NCBI GenBank assembly: GCA_026686845.1
Contig: JAIVEN010000007.1
Location: forward strand, 32,175,001-32,239,000
Direction: 5' to 3'
From: Adenanthera pavonina
Taxonomy: Eukaryota; Streptophyta; Magnoliopsida; Fabales; Fabaceae
DNA: 64,000 nt
Shown: positions 13,778 through 26,452 of the stretch, piece after piece
Position numbering within the stretch: position 1 is the stretch's first letter
Layout of the letters: each line of letters opens with the position of its first letter
The notes under the pieces: generated by a model
What the model was told of the DNA's origin: nothing
The model's input: the letters and a program-made list of their open reading frames with translations, nothing else
The model's database searches: none
Made by a program: the position numbers and the translations under genes

Positions 13778-13959
13778 AAAACCATTTAACATTTTTACAA
13801 GCTAATATTTTGAACTCTCATAGATTTTTCTATTATATTCTTGACATTATTGATATATTTTTTATTTGCTTATGTGCTTATTTGAAAATATTTTTAGATA
13901 TTTGTAACTAAATAACTATAAATTCTACACATTTTGAATAGAAATGTAAATATTTTTGA

Positions 13960-14378
13960 AGCTTTCATATTCTCCAATGCAAGTATTTAGCTTATTTTCT
14001 CTTACGCCAGTAGTTCCTTCATAAGCAATCTCCAGAGTATCCCACATGTCTTTAACTGTTGTTCATTGAGACACTCTGTAGAACTCATCTTGATTGAAAG
14101 CACTGACTAGACAGTGCTTAACTTTAAAGTTAAGAAGGACCCTTCTCCTATCCTCCTCGTTTCATTCCTCTTCAGGTTTTTCTTTGTATTTCCCATCATC
14201 TTGTAGTTTCATCGAAACAAAGTCCCCCTTCTGGATGACCGACCAAATATCCAAATCAATGGATTGAAGGTAGATCTGCATCCTCATCTTCTAATACCCA
14301 TAATGTTCTCCATTGAAACCAAGAGGTCTGTTGGTGTTGTTTCCTTCAGGAAGGATGCCTTCACCAAAGCCAGCCATG
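13960..14378 (-). pseudogene. gag: Copia gag fragment (UBN2-like), broken
   Basis: Read on the minus strand from 14378, the frame begins MAGFGEG and continues with the copia gag signature: a 'proline-leucine-F-NGE-Y' block, then an 'F..VS.DEF.RVS' block, 'VKDMWDTLE', and 'YEGTTGV.E.KLN'. Several in-frame stops interrupt it, including at the position of the conserved tryptophan after NGEHYGY. Homology fades near 13960, so the rest of the element is lost or deleted. It follows the LTR at 14433-16172 at the distance expected for gag after a 5' LTR and primer site. Ty1/copia gag forms the particle shell; this copy cannot be functional. Confidence 0.75.
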
Positions 14379-14432
14379 TCTTCTCCTGGATTGTTAGATC
14401 CTTAAACTCGGAGTCCGGGCTCCAATGTCACT

Positions 14433-16172
14433 TGTTAGCTTAGCTGGTTTCCCAAGAGGGGGGTGAATTGGGAAGATTAAAATTTTTCTGCAAATTAGAA
14501 AAACAGTAGTGATACTAAAAATATAACTAAAAATAGAGTATAAAAATAAAGAGCAGAGGGAAAAGAACTCAGTAGTTTATCCTGGTTCGGTCTATTCCAC
14601 TTGACCAACGTCCAATTCCAAGGCCATCACTTGGGATTTTTTCACTATCTCTTACAATATTTGAATTGGTTCTTTCAATGACCTCAGTACAATATCTCCA
14701 GCCCGAACTTTGGACTTAAACAAGTTTTCTCACTCTTCTCAACCAAGAGTTAAACTATCTCCCTTAGTGCAATCCACACTAAGTACACTCTACAAGTGTT
14801 TAGATGTATTACAGAATGAAAACTCTCTCAAAAGAATATATATGAAAGTTGAAATACAATGAATGAGTAAAACAAGGAGTAGTTGAGCTTTGAAAGAATT
14901 GTTAAATGAATCAGCAGAGTTTTAGCATATAAATTATTTTTCTCATAATCCAATAACTTAAATGTGGTCCTATTTATAGTCTTGGGGCAGAACTATTCAT
15001 TGGAAACAAAGATTAGTCATTATTCTTAAGAAAATAACCGTTCAACTACCGCATTAAATACATCTATAGAGGTTATGCGGAAAACCTCCTTAGGTTATGT
15101 GAATAACGGGTAACTGTTTGCTTTTGTTTTCATCATGAAGCTTTTCGTTATGCGGATAACCTAGCTAGGTTATGCGGATAATGTACAACCCAGAATGACT
15201 AGATTTTAGCATAGAATCATTTTCCTGAAAACCCACTTAGTTTTTAGGATAATGTTAAGTTTTTCTCAAACTGAGTTTTTGTGAAACTTAGGTTATCAGG
15301 ACAACCTCCCAAGGTTATGCGGATAACCTGTTTTACCCGAGAAAAGTTCAAGTATTCTGAAATATAGGTTATGCGGATAATCTCCCTTGATTATGCGGAT
15401 AACCTATTTTACCCAAGAGAAGTTCAAGAATTCTAAAATATAGGTTATGCGGATAACCTCCCTTAGTTATACGGATAACTTGTTTTACCCGAGAGGTGTA
15501 AGTACTTCTTGACACACGTTATACGGATAACCTACCTTGATTATGTGAATAACGGGCTACACAGTACCACTTTTCTTTACTGTTCACTATGTTATGCGAA
15601 TAAGATGCCTACCTTATCAGGATAACCCCCTAGACAAACTCGAGAACATGATCCCTAAGCTGTGTTATGCGGATAACCTCAATCCCTTTTCATGAAGTTA
15701 AGGGATGGACTTTGAAAAAGCTTTGAGATTGAGTCTTTATCCCCATAACCTCAAATGGTTATGCATATAAGGTAAAATATTATTTGTAAAACAAGGTAAA
15801 CACTTAGAAACATCTTTGAAATTGAGATCTTATTCCCATAAGCTAAATCATTCTCATGAAAACTAATTTGAACACTTAGAATCAGTTTGAGATTGAACAT
15901 TTTTCCTCATTAGATAGCTCTTTTCTTAAACATCATTTTGAAATCATGGGTTAAGAACTAATCATTCAATTTAGTTATCTCATTTAATATTAGGTTGATT
16001 GAAATTCAAAGCTCAACTACCTTCTTTTACAGATAAGTTCCTTAAGTATGTGAGAAACAATTCTTCAATCAACAGGAAGTTCCAACTTTATTCTTCATTT
16101 CACTTGTGTTCCTTTGATATTGGATCTCCCAAGCTTATTTGTTTTAGAATCATCAAAACATCTGAATTAACA
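14433..16172 (-). mobile_element. 5' LTR of a truncated copia element (family A', palindrome-rich)
   Basis: On the minus strand it begins TGTTAATTCAGATG at 16172 and ends AGCTAAGCTAACA at 14433, sharing both end blocks with family A (GATGATTC after the start; TTCCCAATTCACCCCCC near the end). It is followed by an atypical primer-site-like ATTGGAGCCCGGACTC (14401-14424) and gag. The middle is unlike family A: it carries about 14 copies of a GGTTATGCGGATAACC palindrome. It interrupts the gypsy pol remnant at 16173. Confidence 0.8.
15071..15679. repeat. Array of ~14 GGTTATGCGGATAACC palindromes
   Basis: Perfect or near-perfect 16-bp dyads recur, mostly as pairs about 22 bp apart. The pairs starting at 15291/15313, 15367/15389, 15443/15465 and 15517/15539 repeat every 74-76 bp. 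The array sits within LTR A'. Confidence 0.9.
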
Positions 16173-17000
16173 ATCACTACTTCTACTTTGCTGGGATACA
16201 CCACTACACCTTCTTCAAAAATTACATGACCCAGGAATTTCACCTCCCATAACCGAAATTCACATTTACTAAGTTTGACATCAAACTGGTGATCCCACAA
16301 TACTTGCAGCATAATCTGGAGATGAAGCGCATGCTCCTCCTTACTCTTGGAATGTATTAGAATATCATCAATAAACGCTACCACAAACTTGTCTAAATAC
16401 GGTCGAAATATCATGTTCATATAATCTATGAAAATTGCCAAGGCATTGATCAACCCAAAGGGCATCACAAGGAACTCATAATGCCCACATCGAGTTCAAA
16501 AAGCCATTTTAGGCACGTCCTTTGTATGCACCTAAAGTTGATGATATCCTAACCTCAAATCAATTTTGGAGAAAACTAAGGCATCGGTCAACTAATCAAT
16601 CAAGTCATCAATACGAGGTAAAGGATATTTATTCACAATTGTCACCTTATTCAATGCCTATAATTAAAGCACAATCTTAGACTACTATCCTTCTTCATAA
16701 CAAACAACACCGAAGCTCCCCAAGGTGAAACACTAGGTCTAATAAAACCCTCTTCAACAATTTCCCAATCTGCTTTTTGAGTTTTTTCAATTCAGAGGGT
16801 GTCATTCGCTATGAAGCCTTAAAAATGGGACTTGTTTCAGGCACCAAATCAATGGAAAACTCTAGCTCTCGTGGTGGTGGCAAATAGGTAATCTCCTCCT
16901 GAAACATTTGGGGTATTCACAAACAACTGGATATCCCTCTATTCCTCCTTCCACATGCACGTTAATAGAGAAGAAAACCAGAAACCCTGGACACCCTTTT
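16173..17000 (-). pseudogene. pol: Ty3/gypsy reverse transcriptase remnant
   Basis: The minus strand reads the gypsy RT core: a GYHQL block near 16540, then VPKMAF, then CGHYEFLVMPFGL, then FRPYLDKFVVAFIDDILIHSK containing the catalytic DD (in FIDDI), then LSKCEF and VKFLGHVI. In-frame stops break it, for example at 16496-16498 (TGA where Arg is usual) and just after GYHQL. The frame ends abruptly where the copia LTR A' is inserted (16172). The enzyme would copy element RNA to DNA; this copy is dead. RNase H and integrase are not seen in the window. Confidence 0.85.
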
Positions 17001-17099
17001 TGCAAGTGCTAGTTGGCTTGAGCAAAGGACAAACAAACATTTTCTTCCCCTTGTTCACTAGGGATATTTATTGACAACGGCACAATTTTCTGAGCATAG

Positions 17100-17460
17100 T
17101 CAAGGATAACATCATTTGCCTTCAACCAATTCATCTTAATAATAACATCAATATCTTACAATGGCAAGCAAATTAAATCCAAGGTAGTACTTTAGTGTTC
17201 AAAGCAAACCACACAATTCAGATAAGCTTGAGCGGTTTTTACTGAAACTCCCATGGGCATAAAATCGACAATTCAAAAGGCAACTCAATTACCACAATTC
17301 CCAATCTCTGAGCATAATCAAAAGATATGAAAGAATGTGATGTACCATAATCAAATAAGGCATGAATAGAGAAACCATTAAGTTTGAGTTTACCTCAAAT
17401 TAGATTAGGTTTGATATCCACCTCTTGTTGGGTTTTGGCAAAGACTCATCCGGGTATTGT
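17100..17460 (-). pseudogene. Ty3/gypsy aspartic protease remnant
   Basis: On the minus strand near 17365 there is a LFDYGTSHSFIS block, the usual gypsy protease active-site region (normally DSG or DTG, here DYG), followed by a YAQRLG stretch. The active-site change and broken frame indicate a pseudogene. It lies between the zinc knuckle and the RT, the normal gag-pro-RT order. Confidence 0.65.
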
Positions 17461-17479
17461 TGAGTTCCTCATTGCATCC

Positions 17480-18650
17480 TCACGCCTTGGCTCACGACAA
17501 CTCCATGCCATATGAACAAGCTTCCCACAATTGAAGTAGATCATGCACGGTCGGTTATGATGGTTCATTCTGCATTATATGCAAGAAGTTAAGACACTAC
17601 CTGAACTTGGTTAAGAGGGAACTAAATCTCTTCTTGCAAATTTATTCAAACTAGAGCTCCCTTGGTCAAGGCCTTATCTGTAGAATTTCTGTCTGCCAAA
17701 CCGGCCTCTATTGGACCAATCTTGATACCTCTACCTCTGCTAAAACTGCTTCTATTATACTGGTCTCTTCCCCTGCTAGAACCACCACTGCCACTACTGC
17801 TACCAGATCTACTTCCTTTACTAGTACCTCTAGTAAGTGCCAGGTGAGAAAAGGTACAGATCATTGAATTTCTTCTTTATTCCTCAATGTCACGCATTTA
17901 CCAGGATAGAACATGCATCTTTGCACATAAGTCCTCGAAGGACTTAAATTCAACCACTGCCAACTGCTCCTTGATTTATAGGCAAGCCCCCTCAAATAAG
18001 TGTTGAGCCTTCCACCTATTATTAGGGTGATTCTTTAGGTAAGTGGAATATTTGGCTAGGTCATGGAATTGGTCAATATACTCATCAACCAACAAGTTCC
18101 TTTGCTGGAAAGCTAGAAATTCAACCTTATTTTGCATCATTAGAGCGGAAAGGAAGTAATGTGCGAAAAATCTCTCTTTAAGTTGCTATCATTTCATTGG
18201 AGCTCCCATGGCTTCCACACTCACTAAGACACTCCACCAATGTTTAGCCTTCTTCTCCAATTTAACACTGCCAATTGCACCCTTTGCTCAAAGGTGCAGT
18301 CCATGACACCAAATATGGTCTCCAACTGATCTACCCATTCTTCAGCGAATGTAAGGTCCATTTTTCCTTTAAAAGCCGAGGGATTAAACTTCTAAAAGCC
18401 CTTCAGTTGAGAGGAGATACCCCTTCTCTGGCTCCACCATATCCTTATCATTGTTGTCTTTAGCGTTTAGATCCACATATAGGCAGACCTCCTCATTAAC
18501 ATCACCATATCCTTGTTGATTCAACTACTCTTGCATTATATTCAGTGTTTCCCTCTAGGTATTAACTCGGACACTTAGACCAGCCAATATCTCATGCATC
18601 CGCCTCATCAGATCATTATTGCTTTATCCTCCCCTATAAGACATCCTTTA
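17480..18650 (-). pseudogene. gag: Ty3/gypsy gag remnant with CCHC zinc knuckle
   Basis: On the minus strand, a CCHC-type knuckle (CGKLVHMAWSC preceded by a Cys-containing segment) sits at about 17480-17545, downstream of a Ser/Gly/Arg-rich linker (about 17650-17860) and a tryptophan-bearing gag region with many stops (17870-18650). The start is close to an HEILAGLSVRVN segment near 18600. The order LTR - primer site - gag - protease - RT is intact, but all frames are broken. Confidence 0.7.
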
Positions 18651-18774
18651 GTATACCAAAGTACCAACATGTTTAGTTATATGACTCTGGACTAATATTA
18701 CAATGGGAATATGCAAGTTTATGTAAATGAAATTGTGTCATGTATTACCACAAACAGAAACAAGGGCCTGAACT

Positions 18775-18793
18775 ATTGCTCTAATACCCAAAA
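18775..18793 (-). other. Primer-binding site (tRNA-Met type) of the gypsy element
   Basis: On the minus strand directly after the LTR end ...TCATTACA comes TTTTGGGTATTAGAGCAA, one or two changes from the initiator-Met primer site TGGTATCAGAGC. This fixes 18794 as the end of a 5' LTR and sets element polarity. Confidence 0.75.
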
Positions 18794-21332
18794 TGTAATG
18801 ACCTACTACTGAAAGCCCCAAAAATAACTCCTAAAACCTTAAAAACACAAAAAAACTCTTAACAGTACTAGAACATAACTGAGTCGCGGTGAGCTACAAT
18901 GCAGCCACAACCTGGGAGACACAGAATTGCTTAGCATCATGGCCAAGCTTCTGGCGCCGCGGCACCTATATCAATAACCATATTAGCAAAATGCTTATAT
19001 TTCGGGTGAACTTCTGACACATACAACTTTGTGCTCCAACCTCCAATTAACTTGATTCCAACTCCTACAGATCACTCTTTTCCCAATCTAACTATAGACA
19101 CTAAATTCACTCAAATCCATCTCTATATGAAGGTTTTGGACACATGATACCATTTTAGCTACTTTTTGACCAAAACTCTAACCAACCACCTCCAATTGCC
19201 ACTAAAAGCAATTTAGCACCCAAGGACCATTCACACAGGTCCTAAATAGCATAACTAACTTGTCCAAGGAGGTTTCACCCTAGAGAAACCAATCCTCCAA
19301 GTTTTGACCCCCTTGGTCTCTAAATTCACATAATGGGCTACATGCCCCAAATCACATAAACAAGACCCAAAACCACTTTGGGCTTACACATACGGTCAAT
19401 CCGGCCACAAACACATGTACCAACAATAATGACCCATACCGGGGTCCAAAACATTATTCACACACGTAGCCCATGCATAGCATATATCTAGAACTCATCA
19501 TCATTAATATCTTCACATCAACATCATCACAATCATCCATATCATCATATAACATACACAACATCACTCCCAAGATAACCAGACATTACATAAACATACA
19601 ACTCTACTTGGCACAAATCATTACATGGACTAAATGGTAAAACTACTAGTTACAAATGGCGTTCCTAAAGCGGATAAACCTATGACTCCTCGGTCTTCTC
19701 TGAATTAGTGTCAAAGTCTTCACCTAAAATGTTAGCCACGAAGGGTGTGAGGCAAAGCCTCAATAACCAGGAATACAAACACATGCAACCTATATCATCA
19801 GTCCACACAAATATGGATATGCTGCAATGCAATACAAAATGTCATGGTATGCATATCTCCCTCATACATGACTACAACCACAAGCTAATGTCATCACACG
19901 ACATTTCCAACAGATGATTCCCTTTCAATAACCAGTGAAGGCTGATTCTGGGATATCACCAAACTCACCTCACACTAATGCAACCTGTCAAAAGATTACA
20001 CTAGTACTTGGACCGTGCCTGTCCTTTCCTTGGACCACCCAAATTGGTGGTAATTTAGGAAAGGTGTAGTCCATTGCCACCTGACTCTCTGAGCCATAGG
20101 AGAGAATTTAGTTGCAAGGATCTTTCATCATATCATCACATCATATATCATCATATCTCATCTTATCATTACCTCCCGATCCATCATATCTCACTATGCT
20201 TATATGGTGATAATGTTCATGCCATGCTAACATGTGTGTGCCACTATGGAATCATTATCATACTCATCAATGTCATGTTAACATGCTATGGAATCACATA
20301 TAACATCATGTTCATCATTATCCGATACCAATGCCAAGGATATAGATTCATACCTCATCTAGCCGTGTGTATACCATAATATGTGGAAAAAATCATACAT
20401 ACACATAATGATATTGTCGCATGAACAGGAGCATACATACATACATATATATATAAATACAAAAAACAATTAACATACAAACACAACAACTGGTTACCTC
20501 AAGTCACCGATACTACACACACAGGCTAAACACATTCTCAACACCAAACATTAGCCGAATCACCTTCAATTATCCAATTAAAACACTACAATTACACAAT
20601 ACCTTTAGTTAATCCAATGCACAACCATTCCAAAACTCATAATTCCATTGCTTAAACTTGCCCCAAGGTTCCAACATCATAAACAAATACCAATGAACCT
20701 TAAACAATCATTCAAATCATGCTTCAACACTTCCAATTCGGGTTTCATACTCCCTCAAGTAATCCCAACCTAGGGTTCCTTATAAATCATACATAATCGT
20801 TCTTAAACTCATACCCAATCATTAATAACACTAAACAACACCTCATTGATCTCATTCCATCCATTTTAATAGGTGGAATTCGACCAAATAAGGATTCCCA
20901 TGCAAATACCCGAAAATCCACCTAAAACCTGAAGAGAAAAGAGAAGAGAGAGAGTAAGAACCACTTACCAACAAAGATTGAAGTTTCTTGAGTTTGAAAA
21001 TCATCTCCCCATGTTAGATTTGTGGAACTGTAACACCTTACTCCAATACACTTCCAAACTTAACCAAATAGTTTCAAATCCAACCAAATACAATGAAAAC
21101 ACCTTGCTTTTACCCCACAAAACATCCTAGCAATGGAAAAATACCCTAGAGATAATAGAACTAAGATGGGGCCACGGCCGCTACAGCACCACCGCGGCCT
21201 CAGAGCCCTTTGTTTCACTAGCACCACGACGCCCCCTTGCTGATGCAGATCAGCAAAATTCAACATCTCGGGGTGAACTTTCGATGCACATAACTTTATG
21301 CTCTAACCTCCAATTGACCTGATTCCAACTCC

Positions 21333-24300
21333 TGTTAGATATGTTGGCTTCCCAAGAGGGGGGTGAATTGGGAAGATTGAAATTTTCTGCAAAACGTCAA
21401 TAAAGTGAATAAAGCAAGGATGACAGTAAAATAGAGTATAAGTGAATAACAAGTAAAAGTAATAATAGAGAAGGGAAGACACAGATGTTTATCCTGGTTC
21501 GGTCTCTCAATCTTGACCTACGTCCAGTCCTCAAGCCATCACTTGAGATTTTCCACTATCTTGCAAGAATTCAGTTGGCCTCTTGCAAATGTCACAGTAC
21601 AGTTATGATACTCTGTTTTTAAGAGCTCACAGTTTCTCTCTTTGCACTCTAGCTAAGTGCTTCCCCAATCCCTTGTGATATCTCCTCACAAGAAAATCTT
21701 TCTTCCAGATGAAGATAAGATTATTTACAATGGATAAACTCTCTTAATCAGAGTGTATATGAAAGTTGGAGTACAAAGAATGAAGTATATGAGAGTAAGA
21801 GACTTTGAGTTGATGATTTGGCAGAGTTTCAGTATATACAAAGTTAAAATCATTTTTCCACAACTTCAAATGATGTTATATTTATAGATTTAGGTCTTAA
21901 CTATACGTTAGAGACAAAATCTATCCGTTGGAGAAGTTATCCAACGGTTACTCTGAAAAACTATCTGTTCACCAACCACATTTAATGCTTCTGACACTCA
22001 AAGTTCAAATTTTGGTTAGTCAACAGACGAATTTCGTGTTAAGTTGGCTGGTCACCCAAGAGGGGGGTGAATTGGGTGATGCAAGATTTTTGCTCTTTTT
22101 GGATCACAACTCAATTTCACTAAGAGTGCAGCAAGACAGGGATAAACAGAGATGGTTGTGTGCAGCAGCTGAGTAGAGAAGATGAAGAACAATACACAAT
22201 GATTTATACTGGTTCAGCCCAACCACTTGGCCTACATCCAGTCCTCAAGCCACAACTTGAGATTTTCCACTATATCCCACAGGTTTGATCCGGGCACCTG
22301 TGAAGCCTCAGTACATTCTCACAAGTTTTAGTAGGCACTTGTGAAGCCACTCTCCTCACACCCTTACAAGATGTGTAAATCCCTTAGTGTTTCTCCACAC
22401 TAAGATTCTACCCAGAATATGTAGAAAGAAATGTTTATATAATGAAAACTCTCTTGAAGAGTAGATAATACATTGAAAGTTCATTATATTGAGGTGGGTT
22501 TTTCAAACAATGCTAAGATAGAAAGACTTTACAAATGGTTGCGGCATTTTCACATAAAAACTCTTTTGATTGTTACCCATAAGTTTAAATGATGTTCTAT
22601 TTATAGTTTTGTGGTGTAATTAGACGTTAGATACAAGATCTAGCCGTTAGAGACGTTACCCAACGGTTACTCTGCAAAACTAGCCATTTACCAACCACAT
22701 TTAATGTTTCTGACATTCTGAAATTCAAATTTTGGATGTTAACAGACGAATTTTGAAGAGACCGTAAGTTAAAGTTTTTAGCGTTGAACTTCGAAGTTCA
22801 TCTGTTCAAAACTGAAATTCAAATTTTCATCTTGACAAATGTTTCTATTTTGGAACATTCGAATTTTCAAGTTTAAAATACTTCTGGTAAGTGTGAACAG
22901 TTGTTCCATATTGCTATAGTGTCTTTGAAGTTCAAATTTTGGTTCCCAAAATTCGTCTGACAGTGAGCAACTCAATATAGCACAAGTTCTTCCTTTCGAA
23001 ATTTGAATTTTGGATGTGAAAATTCGTCTGTTGGTTGTTCAAGAAGTATTTCTGTGTTTTTGGATATTCAAAATTTGAATTTTCAAAGCTAAAATTCGTC
23101 TGTTATACTTGAAGTTCAAATTTTGGAAGCCAAAATTCGTCTGTTAGCTTTTCTGGAAGTATTTTCACATTCTGGTGTTTCAAAATTTGAATTTTGAAAG
23201 CCAAAATTCGTCTGTCAGTGACAAGCTCAACTTTGCATGAAGGTTCCCTTCGAAATTCGAATTTTGGAGACCCAAAATTCGTCTATCGCAATGGAACCTA
23301 CATAACTTCAAATTTTGCACTGTAGACAATTTTGCAAAAGCCATAACTCTCTCATTTTAACTCCAAATTAAGCAAATGACCTATGGTTGGAAAGCTCTCA
23401 ATGTCTACTTTCAAATGAAAGAAGTTTCACTTCAAAAAAAACATATTTTGTGAGATATGATCAAAAAAGTGATAAGAGGTCAAAACTGAAAATTCATATC
23501 TCACTACTCAACTTTAAATAACCATAGCTTTTTCATATTACCTTCATTTTGAGTGAAATAACCTTCTTTGAAAAGCTTATTAAGTCTAGTTTCATATAAA
23601 ATAAGTTTTACATTAAAGCCATATGTATTTTGAGAGATATATTAAAAATACTAATTAAAAGTCAAACTCTAGATTCTTAAAAACCAGATTTCATTAACTA
23701 TGCTTGACTCGAAATTCAAATTTCAACACTTGAAATTCGTCTGTCAAAGGTAATATCTCTGGAACTTCAAATTTCAGTCAGTAAAGTTCATATTTTCACA
23801 AAGTATATGAAGTTTAACTTCTCAAAATTTGTCTGTCATCAGAGTTTTTCAAATCTAACTTATGCTAACATCAGACTTACTTAATCTAACTCATTTAAAA
23901 CATATGGTAACAAGATTAAGTAATTTTCAAAGATTAATCCCACCTCAAGACCTAAGTGAAAATAAAATATACCTAGTGACTAGGTCTTCAAATGTTGAGT
24001 TTCACTTCCACTTGGTCATTTTCTTCTTGGTATGCTCCCTTATGATCTTCCATTTTTAGAGCATCCTTTCTTTTCTTCCTTCTTGAGTGAGGCATAATAT
24101 TGATTTTCATTTCTGTATTCCAATGCTCACTCTTCTTACTTGGACCAACCTGCATTTAATATATTACACTTACAGACTAAGTAGTTAGTCTAGTTTATAT
24201 ATCTAACTTATGTTATTCATTATAAAAGTACAATGGATATATTTATACATAGCATGATATATGTATTATAACCATAATTAAATACATGCTAATATGTATT

Positions 24301-25367
24301 TTACTTCTTTAAGGAACATTATATATGTCAGATACATATAATGCATTTGTTCCTTATTACTCTATATTTGTCATCATAAAAACTTATATTATACTAAACC
24401 TTACATTTCGCAGAACCTAAAAGCTAAAGACTTTAACGTTGAACATTAGAAGTTCGTCTATCATGAAGCAAAGTTCGAATTTTGATCTTTGAAAAATGTT
24501 TCTATGTTGGAACATACAAATTTTCAAGTTTAAGGTTCTTTTGGAAAGTATGAACAGTTGTTCCATTTTGCTACAGTGCCTTCGAAATTTGAATTTTGAT
24601 ACCCAAAATTCGTCTGTCAGTAGGCAGTTCAATAAGGCACAATAGTTCATCTATTTGAAATTTGAATTTTCAAAATGCAAAGTTCATCTGTCAGAGAAGC
24701 CACTTTTCAGACTTAATTCAAAGTTCAAATTTCTGTATACTATCATTCGTATGTCAACATATCATCATAATAGACTCACAAGCTTTGTTTTTGAAATTTG
24801 AATTTTCATGTTCAAAGTTGGTCTGTCAGTGAGCCATTTTGATGCTCTTTCCAAACTCAGTTTTCAGATGAACTTTGACATATCCTCAGACGAATTTTTC
24901 ATTTTTCATAAATTGTATTTTGTCTGAAATTTGAATTTTCAAAAGCCAAAGTTCGTCTGTCAGAGAAGGCTCTTTTCAGACAAGATTCAAAATTTGAATT
25001 TCTATAGTCAAAGTTCGTCTGTCAGAGAGGGCTCTTTTCAGACTTGTTCATTTTCAATACAAAATTTGAATTTCCAAAGGCAAAGTTCAAATTTTCAAAA
25101 CAGCATATTAGTATAAATGTTTCAAACTTCGTCTGTTAGTAGGTGTTTTTCAAATATTCCATGGATTAACATAGAATCATAGTTTTAAAATATCTTTTTG
25201 CCAATTCAAAGTCTTTTACTCAATTTAAACATGGCTGTAGGTTCTATATCTATTCTTATGCTAGTTTTTCTTGAATTTCTCCACTTGAGATCATCTGTGC
25301 ATCTTTGATATCTTCTCTTCAAGCTCTAGAAAGTTGGTTTGGAATCATCAAAACACTTGTTTCAACA
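21333..25367 (-). mobile_element. Solo LTR, family A, TSD ACTCC, holding a nested LTR B
   Basis: Plus-strand view: TGTTAGATATGTTGGCTTCCC at the left edge and ACACTTGTTTCAACA at the right, flanked by ACTCC at 21328-21332 and 25368-25372. Subtracting the nested LTR B and its TSD leaves 1661 bp. The CAGACGAA/AAATTCGAATTT palindrome array is present on both sides of the nested element. Confidence 0.92.
22037..24405 (-). mobile_element. Solo LTR, family B, TSD TTTCG
   Basis: Plus-strand view: TGTTAAGTTGGCTGGTCACCC at the left edge and TACTAAACCTTACA at the right, flanked by TTTCG at 22032-22036 and 24406-24410 (2369 bp). No coding region. It is the innermost and therefore youngest of the three nested insertions. 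Confidence 0.93.
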
Positions 25368-26320
25368 ACTCCTACAAGTTAATCTTACCTCAATCTTTTT
25401 ATAGACACTAATTTCACCTCGATCTATCTCTGTATGGAGATTTTTGACACCTGACACAATTTTGGCCACTTTTTGACCAAAACTCACAACTTACTACTCT
25501 TATTTGCCACCAAAGGCAATTTGACCATTCCGAACCATTTACACAAGTCCCATTTGACTAAACTGATTTGTCCAAAAATATTTCACCTCAAAGAAACCAC
25601 TCCTCTGAGATTTGATCGCCTTGAACCCCAAATTGACATAATGGGCTACTTGCCCCCAAAACACACCAACAAGGCCCAAAACTACCTTTGGGCTCACAAA
25701 CACTACCATACAGATTCAACAACACTCCGTACCATGAATGCATCACAATACATTATGCACATCACATGTCATACAACTCCACATCCATATTATACCAACA
25801 TAATCATTACAAACATCAAGATCCTCATATCCATTACAATCATACTATCCTACTTGGCACAAAGTACATAACCCTACACATATGCATTACATAGACTTGA
25901 TATTCCCACATCTGGTACACTACTCCCTTGACTTCTCTGGACTAATGCCAGAACATTCACCTGAAAAATTAGTTCATGGGAAAGGGGTGTGAGACAAAGT
26001 CTCAGTAACTGGGAACAACCATACACAATATATATATACTGATCCATACAATCATGCACATGGTGCAATATAATGCTAATGAATGGTATACATGTTCTCC
26101 CTTATATATGCCTAGAACCACAAGCTGTTGTCATCACAAGACATTTCAATAGATGATTCACTTCCAACAATTGGTAAAGAGTGATTTCGGGACATCACCA
26201 AGCTCACCTTACTCTAATACAACCCGACCAATGGTTACACTAGAGCTTAGACCATGATCCTCCTTGCCTTAGACCACCTTAAATTGGTGGTGTTTTAGGG
26301 AAGGTGCATCCTCAAATCCA

Positions 26321-26452
26321 CTGCCACCTAGCTCTCCCAAGAAGAGGATTTAGTGATAGGGATATTTCATCATATCATCTTATCCTCTGCCACCTAGCTC
26401 TCCCAAGGAGGGGATTTAACAATAGGGATTTGATCACATCATCTATCATATC
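26321..26452. repeat. 66-bp tandem duplication inside LTR C
   Basis: CTGCCACCTAGCTCTCCCAA recurs at 26321 and 26387 with similar following sequence. A single copy is present at the matching place in other C LTRs. Confidence 0.8.

Noticed and set aside
15071..15679. Regularly spaced palindromic repeats reminiscent of a CRISPR array
   Set aside because: Plant nuclear LTR context, unequal spacers that are themselves repetitive, and no cas genes.
25473..25871. 132-codon plus-strand open frame
   Set aside because: It is the antisense of a family C LTR; the same low-complexity frames recur in every C copy.
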